DNA of 64,000 nucleotides from DATJGR01 sp963780795. Lineage in GTDB: Bacteria > Pseudomonadota > Gammaproteobacteria > Pseudomonadales > Azotimanducaceae. This document shows positions 34,181 to 42,934 of the stretch, in pieces. Every line of letters begins with the position of its first letter. The first letter of the stretch is position 1. The position numbers and the translations under genes are program-made. The notes beneath the pieces are model-generated. The model worked only from the letters and a program-made list of their open reading frames with translations, ran no database searches and had not been told where the DNA came from. The DNA is taken from assembly GCA_963780795.1 (NCBI GenBank), contig CAWADH010000003.1:62001-126000 (forward strand), read 5' to 3'.

Positions 34181-35158
34181 TCACGGCCCGATCACCGGGC
34201 GCGGCGCGATCGTCGCTCTCTTCACGACGAACGCCCAGCGCTCTGGCATCTTCCACAGCGCGAAAAACAGCGTCTTCGCCAGCGTGCCGCTCAAGTACCG
34301 CATCCGCGGATTGCGCGCGACGACGGCGTGAACCACGTCGCGAACAGCGTGCACCGGATCCTGCGCCATCGAAGCGAGGTTCTTGCTGTTGGCGGAAACG
34401 AATTCATCCAACCACGCACGGGTCCACGTCTTCTTCCACGGCCCGGCCGGATCGCGTTCGTCCATCATCTCCCACGCCTGCTTGTGCGCTTCGAAGAAGC
34501 CCATCGCCAACGGCGTTTTCATCGTCGACGGATTCACGACCGCCACGTGCACGTTCCAGAAAGAGAGCTCGACGCGCAGCGTATCCGCATACGCTTCCAC
34601 GGCGAACTTGGACGCATCGTACGGCGCATTCCCCGGCAGGCTGACGATGCCGTCCACGCTGCTGACGATCACGACTCGTCCGTTCGACTGCTTCAGCATC
34701 GGAATCAACGGCTGCGTCAACTGCACCGCTGCAAAACAGTTCACTTCCATGACGCGACGGTAGGTTTCGATCAGCTGATATTCGACGAATCCGGGTAGAA
34801 CCATCCCCGCGTTGTGGACGATGCCCCACAAGCTGCCGCCGGTCGCTTCGTTGATTTTTGCCGTTGCGCTCTCGATCGCGGCGGCGTCCGTCACATCGAA
34901 GCGCAGAACGTGTTGCGCGCCCGTCTGCTTCATCCGCTGCGCGCCGTCGGCCGTATACACGCACGCAATCACGGCGGCGCCTTCGGCGACCAGCGTCGCC
35001 ACCACGCCCGCGCCGATGCCTGAATCGCAACCCGTCACCACCACCCAGCGACCATTCATGTTCACGCGCGATCGTTGCTTCAGAATGCGAACGACTTTTC
35101 CGAGCAGAACCACGGCCGCAATCGCCCACACGACAATGCCGGTGAAAACGAAAAACAC
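34181..35158 (-). CDS. Membrane-anchored SDR (retinol/17-beta-hydroxysteroid dehydrogenase-like)
   Basis: The 325-residue protein has an N-terminal membrane anchor (FVFTGIVVWAIAAVVLLGKVV) and then an SDR domain with TGCDSGIG, HNAG, VSSVDGIVSLPG and YDASK. The C-terminal extension (PRMRYLSGTLAKTLFFALWKMPER) matches the retinol/17-beta-HSD-type subfamily seen mostly in animals and some bacteria that process sterols or terpenoids. The start is GTG 35158, three bases after the upstream stop. It likely oxidises a lipophilic alcohol at the membrane. Confidence 0.87.
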   Translation of the reverse strand: MFFVFTGIVVWAIAAVVLLGKVVRILKQRSRVNMNGRWVVVTGCDSGIGAGVVATLVAEGAAVIACVYTADGAQRMKQTGAQHVLRFDVTDAAAIESATAKINEATGGSLWGIVHNAGMVLPGFVEYQLIETYRRVMEVNCFAAVQLTQPLIPMLKQSNGRVVIVSSVDGIVSLPGNAPYDASKFAVEAYADTLRVELSFWNVHVAVVNPSTMKTPLAMGFFEAHKQAWEMMDERDPAGPWKKTWTRAWLDEFVSANSKNLASMAQDPVHAVRDVVHAVVARNPRMRYLSGTLAKTLFFALWKMPERWAFVVKRATIAPRPVIGP

Positions 35159-35161
35159 CTT

Positions 35162-35803
35162 TCAGGCTCCCGACGGCCGCGTAAAGGCGCTGCGGCGGCG
35201 ATATACCATGTCGTCGCGGCTCTGCTGTGGGCGCAGATCGGCGGGCGTGCCGAAGTAGCCTTGCGACGACGGCGCATCGATGCGCATCCAGTCGGTGATG
35301 CCGACGCGATATGCGATCTTCCAGCAGCCGTCGCGCTTCTCCATCCGATCCATGTAGCGCCCGCCGACCCAGAAATCCATCTCGGTGTCGTATGCGTTCG
35401 CGGCCGCTTTCGGGTCACCCTTGGCGCGCATCCGATGACACGCGGTGAAGTACGCTTCGGTGTACGCGGTGACGCCGTCCGTCTCGATCTCGACGAAGAG
35501 GTTGCCGAGCTGGTGATGCGTGCGCGTGTGGGTGCCCAGCACGCCGAACGCATACGCAACGAAATCGCCGGGTTTGCCGGGCTGCGACGGCCGCGACGGA
35601 TCGCTGCTGGGGCCCTCGAAACCGTGGCGATGGTAAGAATCGGGGTGAAACACGCTGCGCAGCAGCGCCTCGTCGAGGTGATCGATCGCCCGGCAATACG
35701 TCATCATCACTTCAGCGCACGCCTGCTTGTCGAGCAGCAGTTGCAGATGCGGATCGGCGACGCTCGCCACACGACCCGCACTCATCATGTGATCGATGCT
35801 CAT
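35162..35803 (-). CDS. SnoaL-like/NTF2-fold protein
   Basis: The 213-residue protein is the largest of the SnoaL-like paralogues: VMMTYCRAIDHLDEALLRSVF and GGRYMDRMEKRDGCWKIAYR carry the shared signature. GGGAGGAAAGC precedes ATG 35803; an upstream start at 35884 would add a leader. Its stop lies three bases before the membrane-anchored SDR start, so the two should be cotranscribed. Dehydratase or isomerase function is plausible. Confidence 0.85.
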   Translation of the reverse strand: MSIDHMMSAGRVASVADPHLQLLLDKQACAEVMMTYCRAIDHLDEALLRSVFHPDSYHRHGFEGPSSDPSRPSQPGKPGDFVAYAFGVLGTHTRTHHQLGNLFVEIETDGVTAYTEAYFTACHRMRAKGDPKAAANAYDTEMDFWVGGRYMDRMEKRDGCWKIAYRVGITDWMRIDAPSSQGYFGTPADLRPQQSRDDMVYRRRSAFTRPSGA

Positions 35804-35977
35804 GCTTTCCTCCCCGTTGATTCGAGCGCCGTTTCGAGCGCGTACGGCGCGTATTGCAAGTGCACACAACAGGCGTCTGTTCATGCAGGTGTCGATCGAC
35901 TATTCCGGGAAAACCGGGTCAGCGTTGCCTCGACTAACCCGAACGCAAGTCCGGCGCGCGCGATTCCGTATGGCGCA

Positions 35978-37048
35978 TCAACGCGTCTGCCACGACTGGA
36001 TTTCCGGCAACACCTCTTTTGCGAACAGCCGGATGCTCTTCTCCGCCTGCTCGCCCGTCAGTCCGCCATAGCTGACCTGTACCGTGAGATCGAAATCGCC
36101 GATCTGGCGGCGCCGCTGTTCCATCTTCTCGATGATCTGGCGCGGCGTGCCGAACGTATTGATATCGACGAACGCATTCGCCGCATCGGCCATCCCGGTG
36201 TCGCGCAGCACGGTTGCGTTGTTGGCATAGTCGCCGTAGCCCTTCATGCGCTTGAAGTGCTCGCCGGCCATTTCGTAGTGCTCCATGACGGTGATGTAGT
36301 AGTTCGCCATGTATTGGCGCGCGTTCGCTTCAGCGAGTTCGGCGCTTTCGTCGCACGACAGGAAATCGACGCAGATCGGCGAAGGCGGCGCCACGTGATG
36401 GTGCTCCTGGTACAGCGTCCGATAACGATCGAAGTGAGGCGCCATGTCGGCCCACGGCTTCTGCGCAAAGCTCATCATCTTCGCGCCGAGTCGCGCGACC
36501 ACCGGCACCGAATCCGACGACATGCCGACGGCATAGAAGCGATCCTTGAAACTCGCGTACGGCCGCGGTCGCACTTCGGTGCGAACCTGCTTGTAGTAGC
36601 GGCCGGTCCCCTCGACGATTCCGGTTTCGAGCCCGCGGATGATCAGCTCGGCCGCCTCGTCGAAACGATCGCGCGCTTCGTTCATGTCCACGCCGAACAC
36701 GTCGTACTCGCGGCGCGCGAGGCCGCGGCCGATGCCGAACAACGCGCGCCCTTTACTCAAATGGTCGAGCACGATCATGCGCTCCACCACGCGCAGCGGA
36801 TCGTTCCACGGCAGGATCACCGCGCCGGTCAGCAGCTTGATGCGCTGGGTCTTCGCCGCCATGTGGCCGAGGAACTGTGTGTTGTCCGGTGACATCGCGT
36901 AGTTGTAGAAGTGGTGTTCGACGGCCGACAGCGTGTCGAAGCCGAGCGGTTCGGCCAATCCCGCGAGATGGATGTCGCGCTCCCATGCGGCACGGTCGCT
37001 GGTGCCGTCCTGGAAGTTCTGAAACACCATCAACAGACCTACTTGCAT
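35978..37048 (-). CDS. LLM-class flavin-dependent monooxygenase
   Basis: The 356-residue protein is of the bacterial-luciferase/alkanal-monooxygenase branch: GFDTLSAVEHHFYNYAMSP near residue 35, LTGAVILPWNDPLRVVE near 75, and LDHLSKGRALFGIGRG near 93. This branch uses reduced FMN and oxygen to oxidise aldehydes, ketones or aromatics. GGAGG lies ahead of the ATG. It forms a minus-strand group with the VOC, LLM and hydrolase genes upstream. Confidence 0.88.
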   Translation of the reverse strand: MQVGLLMVFQNFQDGTSDRAAWERDIHLAGLAEPLGFDTLSAVEHHFYNYAMSPDNTQFLGHMAAKTQRIKLLTGAVILPWNDPLRVVERMIVLDHLSKGRALFGIGRGLARREYDVFGVDMNEARDRFDEAAELIIRGLETGIVEGTGRYYKQVRTEVRPRPYASFKDRFYAVGMSSDSVPVVARLGAKMMSFAQKPWADMAPHFDRYRTLYQEHHHVAPPSPICVDFLSCDESAELAEANARQYMANYYITVMEHYEMAGEHFKRMKGYGDYANNATVLRDTGMADAANAFVDINTFGTPRQIIEKMEQRRRQIGDFDLTVQVSYGGLTGEQAEKSIRLFAKEVLPEIQSWQTR

Positions 37049-37083
37049 GACTCATCCTCCAGATCAAACGCGCGACTCGAGGG

Positions 37084-37548
37084 TCACGTCGGGAAATTCG
37101 AATTCTCGACCAGTTCTAGCACCGTGCCGTCCGGGTCTTTGAAGCATACGAAGCGCGCGCGCGAACCGGAACTGGCCGGCATTTGCGCGGGCTCCGATAT
37201 GAAACGCGCGCCAGCAGCTTTCGCCTTCGCCATGTCGCCGTCCATGTCGTTCGTCGTCAGCGCGACGCGCGCGATGCCGTAGTGATACAGGTGCGGATAC
37301 GGCGGGCTCGCATCGTGCGGATCGAGCCACTGCAGCAGGTCGATGATGACCGGCGGCATCGCGCCTTCGAGCGCCAGCAGCGCACCCTTCACGCGATACG
37401 GCGGCATGCCGACCGCGGCGGCCACTTCCGGCGTATTGCGTTCCGGCACGCGCCAGACCTCCTTGAAACCGAGCGCCTCGTAGAAGCGCAGCGAACGATC
37501 GTAGTCGCTGCAGTTGATGTTGAAGTGGACCATGCCGGTGATCGCCAT
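37084..37548 (-). CDS. VOC family protein
   Basis: The 154-residue protein resembles extradiol-dioxygenase/glyoxalase single-domain members: MVHFNINCSDYDRSLRFYEALGF at the start, HYGIARVALTTNDMD and RFVCFKDPDGTVLELVE at the end. The first His/Asn, middle and terminal Glu positions suit a VOC metal site. AAGGA lies upstream. It sits between two LLM monooxygenase genes and may act on their product. Confidence 0.85.
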   Translation of the reverse strand: MAITGMVHFNINCSDYDRSLRFYEALGFKEVWRVPERNTPEVAAAVGMPPYRVKGALLALEGAMPPVIIDLLQWLDPHDASPPYPHLYHYGIARVALTTNDMDGDMAKAKAAGARFISEPAQMPASSGSRARFVCFKDPDGTVLELVENSNFPT

Positions 37549-37560
37549 TGTCGTGCGTCC

Positions 37561-38583
37561 TTATTGTTGGGAGAGGTTCGCGCGTACGCGCGGAATGACG
37601 TTGCTTGCAATGTATTCGATGCGGGCGCTGCCGCTGTCGACGGGTTCACCGGGAAATTGCGCCCAGAAGTGCACGTCGACGATCTCCGGATATTCGCGCA
37701 GCATTTTCGTGAGGCCCGCGACCGCCGCGTCGCCGTCGAGCAGTTCGTAGAGTCCGTCGCGGATCGCGGACGCCGCGTCAGGAAAGAGCGGCACGTGTTC
37801 GGGTGGCCCGAACGCGCCCCACGAAACGTATTGATTGATCTGGTACAGCACGTGCGGACCGACCTTCGCGGCCTCCGCTTCCGGATCGGCCGCGATGATG
37901 CCCCAGTGTCCCGCGCAGATCGCGCCTTGCGCACGCGTTTTGCCCTGCGTTGCCAGCGCCTCGACGTAGAGATCGTGTCCGATACCGCCGGTAGAAAGGA
38001 AGCCGTCGCCCAGGCGCGCCGCGCGCGCAATCGCCGGCTCGACCATGCCGCCGATGAACAGGCGCGGCGCCACTTTCGGCACCGGCGTCACCGGCAGAGC
38101 GTCGACACGAAAACGCTTGCCGGCAAATTGCACCGGCTGGCCCGACCATGCCTGCCGGATGATCGCGACACCCTCTTCCATCAGGCTCGGACGTTGAGAC
38201 AGCTTGCGGCCGAAGTAGTCGAACTCGAGCTGCCGATAACCCAAGCCCACGCCGAGATCAAAGCGACCGCCGGTCAGAATCGACAACGTCGCGGCGTCCT
38301 CCGCCAATCGCACCGGATCGGCCAGCGGCAGCAGCATCAGATTGGTACCGATGCGCATGCGTCGCGTGCGTTCACCAATGGCCGCGGCGATCACGAGCGG
38401 CGACGGTGTATAGCCGTCAGCGCAGAAGTGATGTTCCGTCAACCACACGGAATCGAAACCCAGCGTTTCGGCCCAGTTGATCTGTTCGAGGGATGCGCGA
38501 TACAGCGCCTCGAACGATACGGCGCTCGGCGGCGGATTGCGGAAGTCGTACCAGAGTCCGAAGTTGACGTGGCGGCTGGTCAT
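37561..38583 (-). CDS. LLM-class flavin-dependent oxidoreductase
   Basis: The 340-residue protein has FGLWYDFRNPP near the start, GFDSVWLTEHHFCADGYTPSP near 42 and LTGGRFDLGVGLGYRQLEFD near 108, placing it in the luciferase-like superfamily. The ATG overlaps the stop of the alpha/beta-hydrolase gene (ATGA at 38583-38580). The much longer upstream frame runs antiparallel-in-frame through that gene and was discarded. With the 35978 gene it gives two LLM enzymes in one operon. Confidence 0.88.
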   Translation of the reverse strand: MTSRHVNFGLWYDFRNPPPSAVSFEALYRASLEQINWAETLGFDSVWLTEHHFCADGYTPSPLVIAAAIGERTRRMRIGTNLMLLPLADPVRLAEDAATLSILTGGRFDLGVGLGYRQLEFDYFGRKLSQRPSLMEEGVAIIRQAWSGQPVQFAGKRFRVDALPVTPVPKVAPRLFIGGMVEPAIARAARLGDGFLSTGGIGHDLYVEALATQGKTRAQGAICAGHWGIIAADPEAEAAKVGPHVLYQINQYVSWGAFGPPEHVPLFPDAASAIRDGLYELLDGDAAVAGLTKMLREYPEIVDVHFWAQFPGEPVDSGSARIEYIASNVIPRVRANLSQQ

Positions 38584-39401
38584 CGGCGCTTCATCCGCAA
38601 TGCGCCGACGAAGCGAAGCACCGCGTCGTGATACGCAGCGGCGTCCTCTACGAAAGGGGCGTGGCCGCATCCCGGCATCTCGAGCACCTCTGCGTTCGGC
38701 AACAGGCGAGCGGCGAAGCGTCCTATGTCCGGCGCCACAACGCCATCGTTGCTGCCAATGACCACCAGCACCGGCGCTTCGATCCGCGCCATCAGCGCTC
38801 GTTGATCGACGTTCGCCAGCGCAGCGAGCGAAGCATCGGCGGCCGGGCCCGCTTGCAGCGACATCTGCCAGCACCAGTGTTTGACGGAATCGCCGACATC
38901 GCGGGCAAACACACCGTCGTAGTACAGCGTCTTCAGAAAATTCACACGATCGGCTCGAAGCGCCGCAACGGTTGCGGAGACATCCGCCGCGCTACCGCCG
39001 TACGGGAATCCATCGGCTCGCGTGTAACGCGGTGTCGCGCCACACGTCAGCACGAGGCCAGCAAGCCGCGGACCCAACCTTGCCGCGGCATCGACAGCGA
39101 CCGCGCCGCCAAGAGACCAACCATTCAGCACGGGTGCGGTCAGTGACAGATGATCGCACAGAGCGACCAGATCGCCGCCGAGCGCCTCGATGGAAACGTC
39201 GAGAAAATCCTTGTCCGATCGACCGCAACCGCGCTGGTCGTATGCCACCACGCCGACGCCCGCATCCTGCAGCCGCGCAATCGTTCCGTCCCAGACGCGG
39301 CAACTCATGCCCCAACCGTGCGCGAGCACGACGGTGATGCGGCCGGCGAAATAGTGCTCATAGTAGATGCGACGTTCGCCGTCGACGCAGAGATATGCCA
39401 T
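38580..39401 (-). CDS. Alpha/beta-fold hydrolase
   Basis: The 273-residue hydrolase has the oxyanion motif HGWGMSCRVWD, the nucleophile elbow NGWSLGGAV, an acid in GSNDGVVAPD and the catalytic His in GCGHAPFVED. The set is complete, so ester, lactone or C-C bond hydrolysis is likely (the meta-cleavage-product hydrolases have this fold). ATG 39401 follows AGGATT. It lies downstream of the TonB receptor gene on the same strand. Confidence 0.88.
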   Translation of the reverse strand: MAYLCVDGERRIYYEHYFAGRITVVLAHGWGMSCRVWDGTIARLQDAGVGVVAYDQRGCGRSDKDFLDVSIEALGGDLVALCDHLSLTAPVLNGWSLGGAVAVDAAARLGPRLAGLVLTCGATPRYTRADGFPYGGSAADVSATVAALRADRVNFLKTLYYDGVFARDVGDSVKHWCWQMSLQAGPAADASLAALANVDQRALMARIEAPVLVVIGSNDGVVAPDIGRFAARLLPNAEVLEMPGCGHAPFVEDAAAYHDAVLRFVGALRMKRR

Positions 39402-39429
39402 CTGTAATCCTGGCGCGCTACTCGCTGTC

Positions 39430-41883
39430 CTACAGGTCGATGCTGAAGCTGAGCCCCCAGCTGAGACCCGGCGTGACGCTTCCAGACGCAAACAACGGCG
39501 CGATCGGGAACGGCACCTCGAAAGTCTCGTCGGTGAGGTTGCGCCCGTACAGCACGAGCGACATGTTCCGGAAGTAGTAGCCGATCGACGCGCTCAGATC
39601 TTCGCGCGAATCGACCTCGCCGATCTTCAGATTCAGCAGGTCCGTCTGGATCTTGTCGACCCACGAGTACTTGGTGAACACCTCGAGGCGGCCCTCGCCG
39701 ATCGGGTACGTGAACGTTCCACCGACCCCGTAGGTGTACTTCGGCGCGTTGCGCGGCGTCAGATAGCTTGCGTCCTGGATGAGCCCCGGGTCTACGTTGG
39801 GGTTGATGTCCGTTTCGAAGTTGTCGTACTTCGCGTCGAGGTATCCGCCGGTCGCGAACAGGCTCAGGTACTCGGACTGCACCCACTGGGTTTCAACTTC
39901 AACCCCCTGGTACGTCGCATCGGCGACGTTACTGAACACAGTTGCGACGGTGTTGGTCGTCGGATCGAGCTGAACTGAACTCTCCTGCTTGTCCTTGTAC
40001 TTGTTGTAGAACGCGGCGATGTTCAGCTGCACCGTGTTGTCGAAGAACTGGCTCTTCATGCCGGCTTCGTAGGAGCCGATCTTCTCGGGCTTGTACTGAT
40101 CGCGCACGAAGTCCGCGATGTTCTGGTTGACCCCGAAGAATCCACCCGAATGGAATCCTTCCGAGTAGGAACCGTAGAACATGATCTCGGGTGTGAGTTT
40201 GTACGACAGGCCCACTTTCGGCGTCCACTTCGTCCACTCGTTGTCGAGATTCGCGTAGCCGGGATAGTTGTCGATGCCGCGCCGCGAAACGGGCGCGAGA
40301 TAAGCCTGCCCCGCAGTGAAATCCTTCTTCTCATCCGTGTAGCGCACGCCGGCCGTCAGCGTCAGGTTGTCGATGATTTCCCAGTCGGCCTGCGCGAAGT
40401 AGGCGTACGACTTGGTCTCCTGCGTTTCGTAGAGTCTCTGGTCGTATGGATCTCCGAATCCGGTGAGCGACGCGCCAGTGTCGCACTTGGTATTGCCGAA
40501 CGCGCCCGCCCAGCACGCCTCGAGCGGCGAGATTGGCGGCGGTGTTGCCGGGCCGAACGGAGCGGGAAGCCACGTGTTGTCGGTGAGATCGTAGCCTCCC
40601 AGGGTGCCGACGTACTTCCAGAACTCGCCGCCAGTGATCCAGTTCTGCGTGAACTTGCTGTCCCAGTAGTGGAAGCCGGTCACCAGCGTGACCTTGTCCC
40701 AGGTACCCTCAAGGCGCAGTTCTTCGCTCTTCTGATCGAAATCGTTGTTGCGCGACAGCGTGATGAAGTTGTCCGAGGATCCGTCGAAGTCGAGCAGTCG
40801 ATCCTCCGTCATGTCGCGATAGCCGGTCACCGAGACGAGTTTGAAGTGATCGCTGAGGTTGTAGTTCATGTTCAGCGTGTACGCATCCACGTCGAAGCTC
40901 GACGGATTCTTCGTATCGACAGTGGTCGTCTTTGCGGTCTTCAGGCTGGTTCTGCAGGGCACCGTCGAATCCCACTGCGGAATGATGTGGCTCGCGAACA
41001 ACGTGCAGGACAAGAACCCGCCGGAGAGATCCAACTCGGGCGACCCCGGCGGTGGCGCGGCCGCAACGCCGGGCGCGAGGTTGAAGTTGGTCAATGAGCC
41101 GCCGCCCTGGCTGTTGTCCTTGAACTTCTCAATCGTGAAGAGCGCTTCGAATTCATCTGCCGGCGTCAGCAGGAACGTGACTCCGTAGTTCTCGTAGTCC
41201 TGCGTCGGCATGTTGTTACCCGTGCCTGTATGGGTCAGGTAGCCATCACCTTTGACGCCCGTATAAAAGACCTTGGCAGCGAGCAGGTCCTCCCATGTCG
41301 AGGTATTGATGACCACGCGCTCTTCTTGTTGATTCCACTGGCCGACATCGAGCTTGACGCGCGCGCCCCACTCACCGGTGGGTCGGCTGCGGATCACGTT
41401 CAATACGCCGCCGGTGGTGTTCTTGCCGAACAGCGTTCCCTGCGGTCCACGCAGGATCTCGACGCGTTCGAGGTCGAAGTTCTCGATGATCTGGCCGGAC
41501 AAGGTGCCCAAGTAGATGCCGTCGATCTGCACGGCAATGGGACTATCGAACGAATTGTCGTCAGTGCGGGTCGGGCTGATGCCGCGAATCGTAATCGACG
41601 CACCGCCGGATCGGCTCGGATCGCGATCGATGCGGACGTTCGGTGCATAGCCGTTAAGATCGACGAGCGTGCGCACCGTCGGCTGCTGCAGTTCTTTGGT
41701 GAGCGCCGTCACCGCCAGCGGCACATCCTGAACGTTTTCGGCGCGCTTCGTCGCGGTGACAATGATCTCTTCGATCGCCGGTTTTGCCTCTTCCGCGGAC
41801 GCTGCGCTCGAAATCGCGAAGCCGGTTGGAAGAATTGCCGCGAGAAACGCCAACCGACTACAGCCAAGCAATCGTCTACCCAT
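39430..41883 (-). CDS. TonB-dependent outer-membrane receptor
   Basis: The 817-residue product begins with a signal peptide (LAFLAAILPTGFAISSAASA), a TonB-box-like EEIIVTATKRAENVQDVP, a plug domain with IRGISPTR and a long beta barrel ending in WGLSFSIDL. Such receptors of sphingomonad/gammaproteobacterial type often import hydrophobic or oligomeric nutrients rather than iron. GGAGGGGGTT precedes the ATG. The gene is placed after a LuxR-type regulator and before a hydrolase and two LLM genes, so it probably takes up the pathway substrate. Confidence 0.92.
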   Translation of the reverse strand: MGRRLLGCSRLAFLAAILPTGFAISSAASAEEAKPAIEEIIVTATKRAENVQDVPLAVTALTKELQQPTVRTLVDLNGYAPNVRIDRDPSRSGGASITIRGISPTRTDDNSFDSPIAVQIDGIYLGTLSGQIIENFDLERVEILRGPQGTLFGKNTTGGVLNVIRSRPTGEWGARVKLDVGQWNQQEERVVINTSTWEDLLAAKVFYTGVKGDGYLTHTGTGNNMPTQDYENYGVTFLLTPADEFEALFTIEKFKDNSQGGGSLTNFNLAPGVAAAPPPGSPELDLSGGFLSCTLFASHIIPQWDSTVPCRTSLKTAKTTTVDTKNPSSFDVDAYTLNMNYNLSDHFKLVSVTGYRDMTEDRLLDFDGSSDNFITLSRNNDFDQKSEELRLEGTWDKVTLVTGFHYWDSKFTQNWITGGEFWKYVGTLGGYDLTDNTWLPAPFGPATPPPISPLEACWAGAFGNTKCDTGASLTGFGDPYDQRLYETQETKSYAYFAQADWEIIDNLTLTAGVRYTDEKKDFTAGQAYLAPVSRRGIDNYPGYANLDNEWTKWTPKVGLSYKLTPEIMFYGSYSEGFHSGGFFGVNQNIADFVRDQYKPEKIGSYEAGMKSQFFDNTVQLNIAAFYNKYKDKQESSVQLDPTTNTVATVFSNVADATYQGVEVETQWVQSEYLSLFATGGYLDAKYDNFETDINPNVDPGLIQDASYLTPRNAPKYTYGVGGTFTYPIGEGRLEVFTKYSWVDKIQTDLLNLKIGEVDSREDLSASIGYYFRNMSLVLYGRNLTDETFEVPFPIAPLFASGSVTPGLSWGLSFSIDL

Positions 41884-41920
41884 AACCCCCTCCCCGGAGT
41901 TTTCATCAGTGCGCGCAGTA

Positions 41921-41934
41921 TGGTGATCACACCA
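41921..41934. promoter_or_regulatory. Inverted repeat upstream of the TonB receptor gene
   Basis: TGGTG-ATCA-CACCA is a perfect five-base inverted repeat 38 bases before the receptor start and between it and the luxR-type gene. A -10-like CATACT on the minus strand overlaps it at 41923-41918. It is a candidate operator for the adjacent LuxR-type regulator; nothing proves it. Confidence 0.4.
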
Positions 41935-41977
41935 ACGCGCGGTAACTCTCGGATATGGGAGGTTTTGCGTCTCGACG

Positions 41978-42793
41978 CTATGGCGTTGTCAATTCATCCA
42001 ACGGATGGATCAGGCCGCGCTGTGCAGCGATGGCCACGGCTTGCGTTCGATTGCGGGCGCCGAGCTTGCGAACGGCATTGTCGATGTGAAACCGCGCCGT
42101 CGTGGGAGATCGATGAATGACCGCACCGATTTCCGTGTCGGTGCGACCGAGCGCCGCCCATGTGAGGCACTCCAGTTCGCGCTCGCTCAGCTGCAACGGC
42201 GCCTGCGTGCTCGACTCCGACTCCGCTCTTACCGTATAGACGAGGTCCATGAACCGATGGCCAGCGAGGCGAAGCACATCGCCGTGCTCGACGAGAACGG
42301 CCGAGACATCGACCGATGCTTCGCGCGAGTACCACGAAACGGAACCGGTTCTTCCGCGCGGCATGTGAATCGGAACCGTGATGCCGCCGAAGAAACCGCG
42401 CGCCGGCGTCAGCGGCCACTGGATCGATGCGCGGCTGCGCCCTTCCATGACTGCGTCCGCCACCGTTTGCGCGTCCCACGCAAATGGTTTGGTCGACATC
42501 CGGCAAACCGCGGCGATTGGGCTGACGAGGTGCAACTTCTGCCCGAGCCACTGGCCGACGAACTCCGGCTCCCAACCCAGCACGCTCGTCAGCGCGCGAC
42601 CGTCTTCAATCGTTAGCAGACGATTGGAAGAATAGTCGTCGATCACCGCGGGATGGGGCATGCGGATGCACTCCCCGATCTGCTTGAGGCTGCCGGCTGC
42701 AGCGATCAGATCGCTGCAAGCGCAGAGTTGGTCGTAAGCATCTTTGAGCAAGCGAGCAGATTCCAGAGCTGGCGGTATTCGATGCCCAACCAT
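41978..42793 (-). CDS. LuxR-family transcriptional regulator
   Basis: The 271-residue protein has an N-terminal ligand-binding-like domain (residues 1-190, with FFGGITVPIHMPRGRTGSVSW of the autoinducer-domain type) and a C-terminal LuxR helix-turn-helix starting LQLSERELECLTWAALGRTDTEIG and containing HRSPTTARFHIDNAVRKL. No luxI-type synthase is in the window, so it is a solo regulator that may sense a plant or pathway compound. It lies just upstream of the TonB receptor gene. Confidence 0.9.
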   Translation of the reverse strand: MVGHRIPPALESARLLKDAYDQLCACSDLIAAAGSLKQIGECIRMPHPAVIDDYSSNRLLTIEDGRALTSVLGWEPEFVGQWLGQKLHLVSPIAAVCRMSTKPFAWDAQTVADAVMEGRSRASIQWPLTPARGFFGGITVPIHMPRGRTGSVSWYSREASVDVSAVLVEHGDVLRLAGHRFMDLVYTVRAESESSTQAPLQLSERELECLTWAALGRTDTEIGAVIHRSPTTARFHIDNAVRKLGARNRTQAVAIAAQRGLIHPLDELTTP

Positions 42794-42934
42794 GACAGCG
42801 CGTTGCCGCGTAGTCCAGAACGGCCGCGTTCGATACCTCCCATTTCAGACAGGTACCAATTCCGTATCCGACACTTCATGCTCGGTGTCCACACGAACCC
42901 CGAATCTCGCCTCGCTGCGATAGGAGCAAATATC

